From NCBI RefSeq assembly GCF_000014805.1, contig NC_008570.1, forward strand, positions 1,617,001 to 1,681,000: a DNA stretch of 64,000 bases, in the 5' to 3' direction. Each line of letters opens with the position of its first letter. Position 1 is the first letter of the stretch. The stretch is from Aeromonas hydrophila subsp. hydrophila ATCC 7966. Its GTDB lineage: Bacteria; Pseudomonadota; Gammaproteobacteria; Enterobacterales; Aeromonadaceae. The position numbers were made by a program, and so were the translations under genes. Under the pieces are notes generated by a model. The model searched no databases. It had not been told where the DNA came from and saw only the letters and a list, made by a program, of their open reading frames with translations. Below, piece by piece: positions 35,272 to 45,730 of this stretch.

Positions 35272-37137
35272 ATGAAAAACAAAAAACCACGCAAATTCAT
35301 CACGCAAGCCCCCACTCTCAGTCTGCTCGCGCTGGCCTTGTTGGCAGGCAGCGTGCAAGCCGAAGATATTGGCGAACGTACTGACCAGGGCACCGCCATG
35401 CTGGCCAGCCTGCAATCCGAACAGGGTCTGATTTACCTCAATGCCGATGTCTGGCTCAAGAGGCAGGGGGCGACGCCGCTCATGACTCGGGATCAGCTGC
35501 GCGAGCGGGTGCTGGCACGGGGCGAGCGTCTGTTCATCGATTTCAGCGCCGTCACCGACCAGAGCGAGCGGCAGCAGACCAGAAAGGCCATGGAGCAGCT
35601 GGCCGGCATCTCTTTTGATGCGGACTGGGTGCTGGTGTCCGGCTACAAGGGGGAGCTGCTGTTCACCCCGCTGGGAGGCGTCGATGACCCGGCCTTCTAT
35701 CAGGTGATGGAGCGGGTCGAGAGCCTGGAAGGGCAGGGCAAGCGCCACAAGCGCTCGCTGACCCAGCCGCCTGCCGCCGAGGCTGGCCTGCCCCACGTGG
35801 CCTTCTACCTCAACGTCAACCGCAAGATCAGCGATGCCGAGTGTACCTTCCCGCGCTCGCGCACCTGGAGCCGGGGTGATCGGCTGTTCTGCGATTCGCC
35901 GAACATCTCGCTGGTTTACCGGGTCAACCTGGAGCGCTCCCTGCAATTTGGCAACACCGGCTCCGCCACGCCGGATGCCAAGATAGTGCGGATCTCGCTG
36001 GACGAAGAGTCGGCCGGTGCCGGCATCCAGCTCAACGAAGATCTCACTTGGAGCGAGAACATCGCGGACTACCTGCTGCTGGATGGCTGGGCCCGCGACT
36101 ATGCCACCGATGCCATCGCCCAGGATTACCGCTTCAGTATCGAGGCGTCCAACACCAAGGCGGCGGTGCTCAAGAGCCTGCCGACCAACCTCAACAGCAA
36201 GTACGAGCATCGCGAGATCTCGGGTTTCGAGGTGGGGGTCACCGGCGGGGTCGAGGTGAACAAGGATGGGCCCAAGGCCAAGCTGGAGGCGTCGGCCAAG
36301 TTCAGCCAGCAGCGCCAGCTCGCCTACAACACCCAGGATTACCGGGTCGAACGCTCGGCGCCGAGCGCCCAGAAGGTGAGTTTCAGCTGGGTGCGCGATC
36401 AATACGCGACCGCGGAGTCCCTGCTCTCCTCCAAGACGGCCACCGTCTGGGGCATGGGCTACGACGTGGATCATAACCGCATCCAGCCGCTCAGCTACAA
36501 GGGGTTCGTGCCGAATCTGGACGTCATCTATAAGGCGGCACCGGACGAGACGGGCAGCACCGAGTTCAAGATCGACTCTTCGGTCAACATCCGCCCCATC
36601 TACACCGGCATCTACAAGCACTACTACGTGGTGGGGGCCCATGTCTCCTTCCAGGGCTTTGAAGATACCGACAAGCGCAGACGGGTGACGGCGTCCACCA
36701 GCTTCAAGGTGGACTGGAACCACCCGGTGTTTACCGGCGGTCGCCCGGTCAACCTGCAGCTGGGGGGCTTTGACAACCGCTGCCTGAGCGCGGATGCCAA
36801 CCATGGTCTGAGCGCGGTAACCTGTGACGAGACCTCGGCCGCCCAGTCTTTCATCTATGACCAGTACGGCCGCTATGTCAGCGCGCAGGATACCCGCCGC
36901 TGCCTGGACGGCAACAACCTCGGCCAGCTGCAGAGCTGCAGCCTGAGCCTGGGTCAGCGCTGGGAGTGGAAAGCGGACAGCGATGCGCTCAGCAACCTGA
37001 GTGCCCATCAGCTGCTGGGTCATGACAAGCAGAGCGGGGCGCTGGGGCTCTACGACGAGAATGGCAATCCGCAGAATGTGAGTGTACGGACCCTGACCTC
37101 CTACACCCGCATCTTCGGGCCACCGGCCAGTCACTGA
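35272..37137 (+). CDS. hlyA: Pore-forming haemolysin HlyA (VCC-type cytolysin)
   Basis: 621 residues. A Sec signal peptide ends near SVQA-ED (about residue 32). A pro-region runs to about residue 160, with a basic processing site KRHKRS there, as in Vibrio cholerae cytolysin. The cytolysin core (about 170-480) is a leukocidin-type beta-barrel pore domain. The C-terminal part (about 490-600) is a ricin-type beta-trefoil lectin (NLQLGGFDNRCLSADANHG). VCC has a further beta-prism domain, absent here. AAGGAG precedes the ATG. Confidence 0.93.
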   Translation: MKNKKPRKFITQAPTLSLLALALLAGSVQAEDIGERTDQGTAMLASLQSEQGLIYLNADVWLKRQGATPLMTRDQLRERVLARGERLFIDFSAVTDQSERQQTRKAMEQLAGISFDADWVLVSGYKGELLFTPLGGVDDPAFYQVMERVESLEGQGKRHKRSLTQPPAAEAGLPHVAFYLNVNRKISDAECTFPRSRTWSRGDRLFCDSPNISLVYRVNLERSLQFGNTGSATPDAKIVRISLDEESAGAGIQLNEDLTWSENIADYLLLDGWARDYATDAIAQDYRFSIEASNTKAAVLKSLPTNLNSKYEHREISGFEVGVTGGVEVNKDGPKAKLEASAKFSQQRQLAYNTQDYRVERSAPSAQKVSFSWVRDQYATAESLLSSKTATVWGMGYDVDHNRIQPLSYKGFVPNLDVIYKAAPDETGSTEFKIDSSVNIRPIYTGIYKHYYVVGAHVSFQGFEDTDKRRRVTASTSFKVDWNHPVFTGGRPVNLQLGGFDNRCLSADANHGLSAVTCDETSAAQSFIYDQYGRYVSAQDTRRCLDGNNLGQLQSCSLSLGQRWEWKADSDALSNLSAHQLLGHDKQSGALGLYDENGNPQNVSVRTLTSYTRIFGPPASH

Positions 37138-37165
37138 CAGAGCTGGGCCTTGCGGCCAAGACAAC

Positions 37166-37191
37166 AACGCCGGCAAGTGCCGGCGTTTTTT
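37166..37191 (+). terminator. Terminator of hlyA
   Basis: Stem AACGCCGGCA / TGCCGGCGTT followed by TTTT, 29 bp after the hlyA stop and facing oxyR. Confidence 0.85.
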
Positions 37192-37203
37192 ATGGATGGT
37201 GGA

Positions 37204-38112
37204 TCAGGCCTTGTTTTCGATGAGCGGGGCGAGCAGCTCCGCCAGCTTGTAGAAGGTCTGCACCCGGGTGGTGCTGGGGCGCCATACCAGCCCTATCTCG
37301 CGATAGGGATGTTCTCCCGGCAGCGGGATGGCCACCAGATCCGTGTTGTCGAGGATGCCGGCATCGATGGCCATCTGCGGCAGGAAGGTGGTGCCGAGCC
37401 CGGCGCCGACCATCTGCACCAGGGTGTGCAGGCTGGTGGCGGCAAACGGGTTGATCTTGCTCTTGTCCCGCAGCCGGCAGGCGCTCACCGCGTGTTCGGT
37501 GAGGCAGTGCTCCCGCTCCAGCAGGAAGATGCTCTGGTTGGGCAGCTCCTTGTAGTCGAACGGGGTGTGCAGGCTGGCCGCCATGCTGGCGGGCATCACC
37601 ATGTGGAAGGGATCCTGGCCGACCGTCTTGCAGTGAAAGCCGCCGATCTCCACCGGCAGCGCCAGGATCAGCAGGTCGAGCTGACCCTGCTCCAGCTGCT
37701 TGAGCAGGTTGGTGGTGGTGTCTTCACGCAGCAACAATTCCAGCTCAGGATAGGTCTTGCCGCACACCTGCAGCAGCTTGCTGAGCAGGAAGGGGGCGAT
37801 GGTGGGAATACAGCCCAGGCGTACCGTGCCGTGCATGACGCCCCCCTGATGCTGGCCGAGCTCCATCAGATCCCGTGCATCGGAGAGCAAATTGCGAGCT
37901 CGCTCGACGATTTCCATGCCGACCGGGGTCATAATGAAGCTCTTGTGGTCCCGTTCCACCAGTTGCAGGTTCATCATGTCCTCCAGCGTCTGGATCCCGG
38001 TACTCAGGGTCGACTGGCTGACATGACAGGCCTTGGCGGCGCGGTTGAAGTTCTTGTGCTCGTCGAGAGCAACCAGATATTGCAGCTGTTTCAGGCTGGG
38101 CCAACGTTGCAT
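37204..38112 (-). CDS. oxyR: Hydrogen peroxide-sensing regulator OxyR
   Basis: 302 residues (E. coli 305), LysR type. The helix-turn-helix covers about 20-45 (FNRAAKACHVSQSTLSTGIQ). The redox pair is at C203 and C212 in EREHCLTEHAVSACRL, nine residues apart as in E. coli (C199, C208). GCIPTIAPFLL and TSLHTLVQMVGAGLGTTFLPQ are OxyR hallmarks. It is transcribed away from a 2-Cys peroxiredoxin, a typical OxyR target. Confidence 0.95.
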   Translation of the reverse strand: MQRWPSLKQLQYLVALDEHKNFNRAAKACHVSQSTLSTGIQTLEDMMNLQLVERDHKSFIMTPVGMEIVERARNLLSDARDLMELGQHQGGVMHGTVRLGCIPTIAPFLLSKLLQVCGKTYPELELLLREDTTTNLLKQLEQGQLDLLILALPVEIGGFHCKTVGQDPFHMVMPASMAASLHTPFDYKELPNQSIFLLEREHCLTEHAVSACRLRDKSKINPFAATSLHTLVQMVGAGLGTTFLPQMAIDAGILDNTDLVAIPLPGEHPYREIGLVWRPSTTRVQTFYKLAELLAPLIENKA

Positions 38113-38258
38113 AGGAAAACCCGATTAATGCTATCTATTTAATTTGATTTAACTAATCTACCATCGGGGCTATAGTTTGTCGCTTTAATTAGACGGACTT
38201 GGCTCTAGGTAGCCTGATCCTGACAGGATTGTTCACTTCACATAAAGAGGAATTGAAT
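38113..38258. promoter_or_regulatory. oxyR-peroxiredoxin divergent promoter region
   Basis: 146 bp, AT-rich around 38130-38180. Repeats of CTAT and ATAG-like tetramers are seen (for example at 38131 and 38171) but do not fit the four-fold OxyR spacing well. OxyR control is expected from gene order, not shown by the motif. Confidence 0.4.
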
Positions 38259-38861
38259 ATGGTATTGGTAGGCCGTCCCGCACCCGATTTCACCGCTGCT
38301 GCCGTTCTGGGCAATGGCCAGATCGTTGACTCCTTCAACCTGGCATCCCACATCAAGGGCAAGGCAGCCGTCCTGTTCTTCTATCCGCTCGATTTCACCT
38401 TCGTCTGCCCGTCCGAGCTGATTGCCTTCGATCACCGTCTGGAAGAGTTCAACAAGCGTAGCGTGGAAGTGATCGGTGTCTCCATCGACTCCGAGTTCTC
38501 CCACAACGCCTGGCGCAACACCAAGATCGAAGACGGCGGCATCGGCCCGGTCAAGTACCCGCTGGTTGCCGACATCAAGCACGAGATCTGCAAAGCCTAT
38601 GACGTCGAGCACCCGGAAGCCGGCGTTGCATTCCGTGGCTCCTTCCTGATCGACAAGAACGGTGTCGTTCGTCATCAGGTTGTCAACGATCTGCCGCTGG
38701 GCCGCAACATCGACGAGATGCTGCGCATGGTCGATGCCCTGCAGTTCCACGAAGAGCACGGCGAAGTGTGCCCGGCTCAGTGGGAAAAAGGCAAAAAAGG
38801 CATGACCGCCTCTCCGGACGGCGTTGCCAAGTACCTGTCCGAGAACGCTGCTTCCCTGTAA
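38259..38861 (+). CDS. Typical 2-Cys peroxiredoxin (AhpC/TSA family)
   Basis: 200 residues. Peroxidatic C50 lies in FYPLDFTFVCPSELIAF and resolving C171 in HGEVCPAQWEKGKKGM, with GTGVAFRG replaced by AGVAFRGSFLIDKNGVV. It reduces hydrogen peroxide and alkyl hydroperoxides in the cytoplasm. AGAGG precedes ATG 38259. No ahpF follows, so the reductant is probably the thioredoxin system. It is divergent from oxyR. Confidence 0.94.
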   Translation: MVLVGRPAPDFTAAAVLGNGQIVDSFNLASHIKGKAAVLFFYPLDFTFVCPSELIAFDHRLEEFNKRSVEVIGVSIDSEFSHNAWRNTKIEDGGIGPVKYPLVADIKHEICKAYDVEHPEAGVAFRGSFLIDKNGVVRHQVVNDLPLGRNIDEMLRMVDALQFHEEHGEVCPAQWEKGKKGMTASPDGVAKYLSENAASL

Positions 38862-38884
38862 TCGGGTCGGCAAACCGGATAGTG

Positions 38885-38914
38885 AAAAACCGATGCCCAG
38901 GCATCGGTTTTTTT
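38885..38914 (+). terminator. Terminator of the peroxiredoxin gene
   Basis: 12-bp stem AAAACCGATGCC / GGCATCGGTTTT followed by a T-run, 24 bp after the stop. Confidence 0.85.
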
Positions 38915-38935
38915 ATGGCTGTTATTCGGCAGGCA

Positions 38936-38962
38936 TAAAAAAGCGCGCCCTTTGGCGCGCTT
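38936..38962 (-). terminator. Terminator of the ATP-grasp ligase operon
   Basis: Stem AAGCGCGCC / GGCGCGCTT with a 4-nt loop. On the minus strand it is followed by TTTT. Confidence 0.8.
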
Positions 38963-38980
38963 TGGTCATGGGTGTCCGGA

Positions 38981-39946
38981 CTACTCGTCAAAGATACCGA
39001 AGTGATCCTTGGCGAAGTTGACCCGCTGCTCCACGTTCATCTTTACCTGGCCCAGCTTCTCGATGGTCTTGAGGTTGGGCACCAGACCGCGGCCGTTGGC
39101 GATCTGGATGGCAAGGCCCGGACGGGCGTTGAGCTCCAGCAGCATGGGGCCGCGGAACTTGTCCAGCACCATGTCGGTCCCGATATAGCCCAGGCCCGAC
39201 ATCTCGTAGCAGGAGGCCGCCAGGGTCAGCAGGGTGTCCCAGTGGGGCACCTTGAGCTCATAGAGATCGAGGCCGGTGTCCGGGTGGTGGCGCAGCGGAT
39301 TGCCGAATTGCACCGCCCGCAGCGCACGGCCGGTACGCAGGCACAGACCCACCCCCACGGCGCCCTGGTGCAGGTTTGCCTTGCCGTCGGATGCAGCGGT
39401 GGAGAGGCGCATCATGGCCATCACCGGGAAGCCCTTGAAGATGATCACTCGGGCATCGGGGACCCCTTCGAAGGAGTAGCCGTCGAACACGTCATCGAAG
39501 TTGATGAGGCCTTCCACCAGCGCCACGTCGGGCTTGCCGCCCAGCGAATAGAGCCCGGCCAGGATGTTGGAGACATGGCGCTCCAGATCCTGCCCGTTGG
39601 AGGCGCTGCCATTGGGCTTGTAGAACAGACCCTCTTCCTGGCGCAGGATCACCAGGATCCCCTTGCCGCCGGAGCCACGCGCCGGCTTGATGCAGAAGCC
39701 CGGCCAATCCTTCACCAGCTCGGTGATGCGGCTCACGTCGTGCTGGGCACGAATGGTACCGATCAGTTCCGGTACCGTGACGCCGGCATCCAGCGCGATG
39801 CGCTTGGTCTGCAGCTTGTCATCCACCAGCGGATAGAGGCTGCGCGGATTGTAGCGGCTGATATAGGAGTGGTTGCGCTTGTTCATGCCGAGGATGCCTG
39901 ATTGGGACAGGCTCCACGGGGTGGTGTACTTTTCCCAGAACCACAT
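38981..39946 (-). CDS. Alpha-L-glutamate ligase-like ATP-grasp protein
   Basis: 321 residues. The ATP-grasp fold is visible: KRIALDAGVTVPELIGTI, PARGSGGKGILVI (ATP lid loop) and the metal-binding end GPMLLELNARPGLAIQIANG. RimK adds glutamates to ribosomal protein S6, and this family is its distant relative with unknown substrate. It is the last of three genes, 3 nt after the transglutaminase-7TM gene. AAGGAC stands before the ATG. With the upstream retropepsin-like lipoprotein it forms a conserved set often called a peptide-modifying system. Confidence 0.85.
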   Translation of the reverse strand: MWFWEKYTTPWSLSQSGILGMNKRNHSYISRYNPRSLYPLVDDKLQTKRIALDAGVTVPELIGTIRAQHDVSRITELVKDWPGFCIKPARGSGGKGILVILRQEEGLFYKPNGSASNGQDLERHVSNILAGLYSLGGKPDVALVEGLINFDDVFDGYSFEGVPDARVIIFKGFPVMAMMRLSTAASDGKANLHQGAVGVGLCLRTGRALRAVQFGNPLRHHPDTGLDLYELKVPHWDTLLTLAASCYEMSGLGYIGTDMVLDKFRGPMLLELNARPGLAIQIANGRGLVPNLKTIEKLGQVKMNVEQRVNFAKDHFGIFDE

Positions 39947-39949
39947 CTG

Positions 39950-41488
39950 TTACTTGTCCTTACCCGGAGTGGCACCCGATTTGATCTCGTCCACCAGCGG
40001 CTTGAAGCGCTTGAGTTCGCTCAGCTTGTAGCCGGTGTAGTTACCCATCAACAGCACGGTCGCCATCAGCACCAGCTGCAGGCCGAGGAAGTTGAAGGTA
40101 AGGTGACGGATCAGTTCGTTATCCATGGCCAGATAGGCGATGACGGCCACCAGCAGAGAGCCGCCACCCTGGCGGAACACCTCTTTCGGACCCTCTTCTT
40201 CCCACAGGATGGACATCCGCTCGATGGTCCAGGAGAGGATGATCATCGGGAAGAAGGTGATCTTCATGCCGTCGGTCAGTCCCAGCTTGAAGGCGAACGC
40301 GGAGAAGATGCCGATCATCGAGATCACCATGATGATGATGGCCGATATTCGGGCGACCAGCAGCAGGTTGAGCCGCGACAGGTAGGAGCGGATCACCAGA
40401 CCGGTGCCGACGATCAGCAGGAAACCGATGAGACCGGTGACCAGCGAGGTCTGGATGAAGGCGACCGCGATCAGCACCGGCATGAAGGTACCCGAGGTCT
40501 TGATCCCCACCAGTACCCGCAGGAACACCACCATCAGCACGCCGATCGGGATCAGCAGCAAGCCCTTGAACAGGGTCTGCTCTTCCAGCGGCAGGCTGTG
40601 GATGGAGAAGTTCATCATCTCCGATTTTTCAAACTTCTGGGCCAGCGCCACGCTGACCGGCTGTTCCTGCTCGATCATCGAGAAGCTGACGCGGGAGTTG
40701 TGACCACCGGTCACGTCCAGCAGGGCGCCGGAGTTGTATTCCCACAGCAGCAGGTTGGCAGGGCGGCCCTGTTCACCGGTCTGCGGGTTGAACAGCTTGT
40801 AGTCGGTCGGGCTGTTGAACACCTGCAGGTAGTCCACCAGCTCCTGACGACGGCGGCCATCTTCCAGGCTCAGCGCGTGCACGACACGGGTCGGCACGTC
40901 GGCGTTGTTGAGCAGCTCGGCGATCAGGTTGGCGCGGCTCTTGTGCTTCTTCAGCAGCTCGGCGTTCTGCTCCTGCTTCTCGATCTCCTTGATGATCTCG
41001 CGAGTCAGGGTGTAGCCGTCGGCGGAGCGCTCCTGGGCACGTTCCAGGATCTGCTTCATGGCGGTGGCGTAGGGCTCGCTCTCGATCTGCTTCTCGATGG
41101 CCGGCGGCAGCGGGTTGGCGGCCGGTTTGGCATGGGCATCGGCCATCATGTCGACGCGGTAGTAGAGCTCCTGACGGCCGGAAGCGCTGCGGATGGACCA
41201 CTCGGCGCGGGCATCGCCATCCTTCTCGACGAAGGAGAGACCGTAGCCCGGGCTCGCGGCGTTCTCGTTCATCAGGGTGAAACCGGGCTGGGTGCCCGGA
41301 ATAGCCAGGGAGGCGATCACCGGCTCGCCGGTGGCCTCGAACTCCAGCTTGGCTTCGATGGACCAGATCTGGCGTTTTTCACCCGGCGTGAGCGGTACGT
41401 CCAGCGCGATGTGGTGATAGAACGTCATCCCCAGGCCGACAATGTACAGCAGGGCTACCAGCAAATAGAACGGCTTACGGGAAACCAT
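39950..41488 (-). CDS. Inactive transglutaminase fused to seven membrane helices (UUP1 type)
   Basis: 512 residues. An N-terminal membrane segment (about 8-27), then a soluble periplasmic region about 28-290 holding an inactivated transglutaminase-like fold, then about seven membrane segments in 300-490 (LFKGLLLIPIGVLMVVFLRV, FMPVLIAVAFIQTSLVTG). The transglutaminase catalytic cysteine is not in its usual place, so it probably binds peptides rather than cutting them. It is the middle gene of the operon, 3 nt from both neighbours. Confidence 0.85.
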   Translation of the reverse strand: MVSRKPFYLLVALLYIVGLGMTFYHHIALDVPLTPGEKRQIWSIEAKLEFEATGEPVIASLAIPGTQPGFTLMNENAASPGYGLSFVEKDGDARAEWSIRSASGRQELYYRVDMMADAHAKPAANPLPPAIEKQIESEPYATAMKQILERAQERSADGYTLTREIIKEIEKQEQNAELLKKHKSRANLIAELLNNADVPTRVVHALSLEDGRRRQELVDYLQVFNSPTDYKLFNPQTGEQGRPANLLLWEYNSGALLDVTGGHNSRVSFSMIEQEQPVSVALAQKFEKSEMMNFSIHSLPLEEQTLFKGLLLIPIGVLMVVFLRVLVGIKTSGTFMPVLIAVAFIQTSLVTGLIGFLLIVGTGLVIRSYLSRLNLLLVARISAIIIMVISMIGIFSAFAFKLGLTDGMKITFFPMIILSWTIERMSILWEEEGPKEVFRQGGGSLLVAVIAYLAMDNELIRHLTFNFLGLQLVLMATVLLMGNYTGYKLSELKRFKPLVDEIKSGATPGKDK

Positions 41489-41491
41489 GGA

Positions 41492-42280
41492 TTATTTCAC
41501 ATCCTTGAGCTTGGGTTTGGGTTGGATATATTCGCGGGCCACATCAACCACGGCGATGTCTTTCAAAAACTCACGGCCCAGCAGCACGGGGAAGGCCATG
41601 TCGCTGCGGTCCTTCAGGGTAAATTCGGCCTTCTCGGTCATGTCGCCGATGCGTACCGCAAGGCGTACCACCGGACGGCGGTCGAGATCGTCGGCGGAGG
41701 CCTGACGCACCCGCACGTGGCGCACCAGCGGCGCTTCAATCTGGATCTTGTCGTCCATCTCCTGATGGCTCAGGAAGAAGCGCACCCAGTTCTTGCCGTT
41801 GCGCTCGAAGATGGTGATGTCCTGGGCGCTGATGGAGGAGGTGGTGGCACCGGTATCGACCCGCGCCTGGAAGGCGTCGTTGGCCGCGTCAACCCAGATC
41901 CACTCCGCCTCGCCGACCAGCAGCTTGCCATCGACGGTGTGACCCTGGCTCGGGGCCTGGCACTTCTCGGTCGGGATCGCCATGGGCTTGGGCGGCTCGG
42001 GTGGCAGGGATTCGAGCTTGCTGCCGACTTTGTTCACGGACTCTTTCATGTTGTTGACATCAGTGTTGAGCTGAACCAGCAGGTGCTGTTGCTGCACATA
42101 CTGCTTCTGTTGCTGTTCCATGGATGTTTGCAGGCGCTGCTCGCTCAGATTGATCTCGTTGCGAAGCTCGGCCAGCGTCAAGGTAGGTACCGGGGGCGCT
42201 TTCTCCATACTGACACACCCGCCGAGACTGAGCAGGGAGAGCAGGGTCATTCCTTTTAATTTGCTTTTCATGTCATTCAT
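41492..42280 (-). CDS. Retropepsin-like aspartic protease lipoprotein (RimB/Zn_protease family)
   Basis: 262 residues. The lipobox ends LSLGGC (C22), then a coiled coil about 38-90 and a retropepsin fold about 110-255. The catalytic aspartate D142 is in ARVDTGATTSSISA. This family was once called ATP-dependent zinc protease. It is the first gene of the operon. The lipoprotein anchors the protease at the membrane, probably the outer one since residue 2 of the mature protein is Val, not Asp. Confidence 0.88.
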   Translation of the reverse strand: MNDMKSKLKGMTLLSLLSLGGCVSMEKAPPVPTLTLAELRNEINLSEQRLQTSMEQQQKQYVQQQHLLVQLNTDVNNMKESVNKVGSKLESLPPEPPKPMAIPTEKCQAPSQGHTVDGKLLVGEAEWIWVDAANDAFQARVDTGATTSSISAQDITIFERNGKNWVRFFLSHQEMDDKIQIEAPLVRHVRVRQASADDLDRRPVVRLAVRIGDMTEKAEFTLKDRSDMAFPVLLGREFLKDIAVVDVAREYIQPKPKLKDVK

Positions 42281-42332
42281 TTAACTGTGCTTCCTGGAAT
42301 TGGGTCAGTGTAACTTCCACAGCCGCCATCGG

Positions 42333-44449
<2,117 letters not shown>

Positions 44450-45298
44450 CTAAAAGGGCAGCACGCCTTGGTGCGCGCGATCGTTTTCCCCCGGCCAGGG
44501 GGCCATCTCCTCCCCCAGCAGGCGGGCAACCTGACGGGCCAGCTCGGGGGATTGGGCGTTGTCGGCCGTATGTATAAAGAGGTAGAGATCTTTTCCCTCC
44601 GCCAGCCACTGGCGCCAGTGGGGAAGCCAGCCTGGCAGGAAGGGGTGGTTGGCGGCCGGATCCGGCAGGCCGATGAGCCGCACCACGGGGGCATTGGCGG
44701 TGGCCAGCAGGTGCACCGGCAGTCTCGGCTTCTTGCCCTGGGCATCGATCATGGCTGCCGTGGTGGCCGGCACCGAGAACAACGGCCGGCTGTCGAGCAT
44801 GATGCGGTTGATGCCTCTCTCCATCAGCAGCCGGTTCAACTGCCGCTCCGCCTCGCCCTTGGCGAAGAAATCGGGGTGGCGCACCTCGAGGGCATAGCGA
44901 AACGCCGGCGGCAGCCGTTCGAAAAAGGCCGCCAGACGGGGCAGTCCCTGTGGGCCGAAGCGGGCGGGCAGCTGCAGCTTGAGCAGCCCCAGCTTGTCAT
45001 GCAAGGGCTCCAGCAGGCGGATGAAGTCGCTCACTTGCTTGTCGGCGCTCACCAGATCGCTCTGGTGGCTGATGGTTTGCGGAAACTTGAAGCTGAAACG
45101 AAAGTGGGCAGGCACCGCATCGGCCCAGCGCCGGACCGTGTCGGGGGTCGGCGAGGCGTAGAAGGTGGTATTGCCTTCCACCGTGTTGAATACCCGGGCA
45201 TAGTGGGCTAGGTGCTCGGCGGGCTTGGCGCCCACGCCCAGCAAGTGACCTGGCCAGGCCGGGTGAGACCATTGTGGCAGGCCCAAAAAGAGGCTCAT
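44450..45298 (-). CDS. yecE: DUF72 family protein YecE
   Basis: 282 residues. The TIM-barrel DUF72 text is clear: FLGLPQWSHPAWPGHL, YARVFNTVEGNTTFYASP, FRFSFKFPQTISHQ and FRYALEVRHPDFFAKGEA. E. coli has yecE between aspS and cmoA, the same order as here. The function is unknown. Confidence 0.9.
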   Translation of the reverse strand: MSLFLGLPQWSHPAWPGHLLGVGAKPAEHLAHYARVFNTVEGNTTFYASPTPDTVRRWADAVPAHFRFSFKFPQTISHQSDLVSADKQVSDFIRLLEPLHDKLGLLKLQLPARFGPQGLPRLAAFFERLPPAFRYALEVRHPDFFAKGEAERQLNRLLMERGINRIMLDSRPLFSVPATTAAMIDAQGKKPRLPVHLLATANAPVVRLIGLPDPAANHPFLPGWLPHWRQWLAEGKDLYLFIHTADNAQSPELARQVARLLGEEMAPWPGENDRAHQGVLPF

Positions 45299-45730
45299 GA
45301 GGGATCCTGTCTGCGGGTTTATCTCGTTTTACCCCCCTTTTTTGCCCCGGGATGTAAAAAACAGGGCAAAGGAGGCTGCTGGCCATTTTACCCAAATGGG
45401 GGTTTTCCTCTATAATGCCAGCCCTTTTGTTTGCCAATTTGTTGTGACTCACGCCGCTGTACGCATATTGTGACGACGGCAGCGGCCATGATGCGGCCAA
45501 ACAACAATCGCTTGCCGATGCCCTCCGCCCGACAACCCGGCCGCTTGCCAGCCGCCTCTGGTCGAGCCGATATCGGCGGCAGGTGTCCGATCCCGGCGGT
45601 CGGACGGTACGAGACAGATTTCAAACCGGGCAAGAACAGGATCTGGCCAGCTGTGAGACAGACGGTGCTTGCCAGTCGTGCCCGGCGACCCAGGTTAACC
45701 GTCTCTCTACAAATTCGAAGGAAGAAGTCC
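45299..45730. promoter_or_regulatory. yecE-aspS divergent region with aspS promoter
   Basis: Contains a good promoter for aspS: -35 TTTACC (45387-45392), 18 bp, -10 TATAAT (45411-45416), giving a leader of about 310 nt. The long GC-rich leader (45430-45730) has no recognised gene. Confidence 0.6.

Noticed and set aside
39902..42259. Open frame of 785 codons on the plus strand across the ATP-grasp operon
   Set aside because: It runs antisense through the transglutaminase and protease genes, has the same histidine/glutamine-rich shadow composition, and no start signal. The minus-strand genes have clear motifs.
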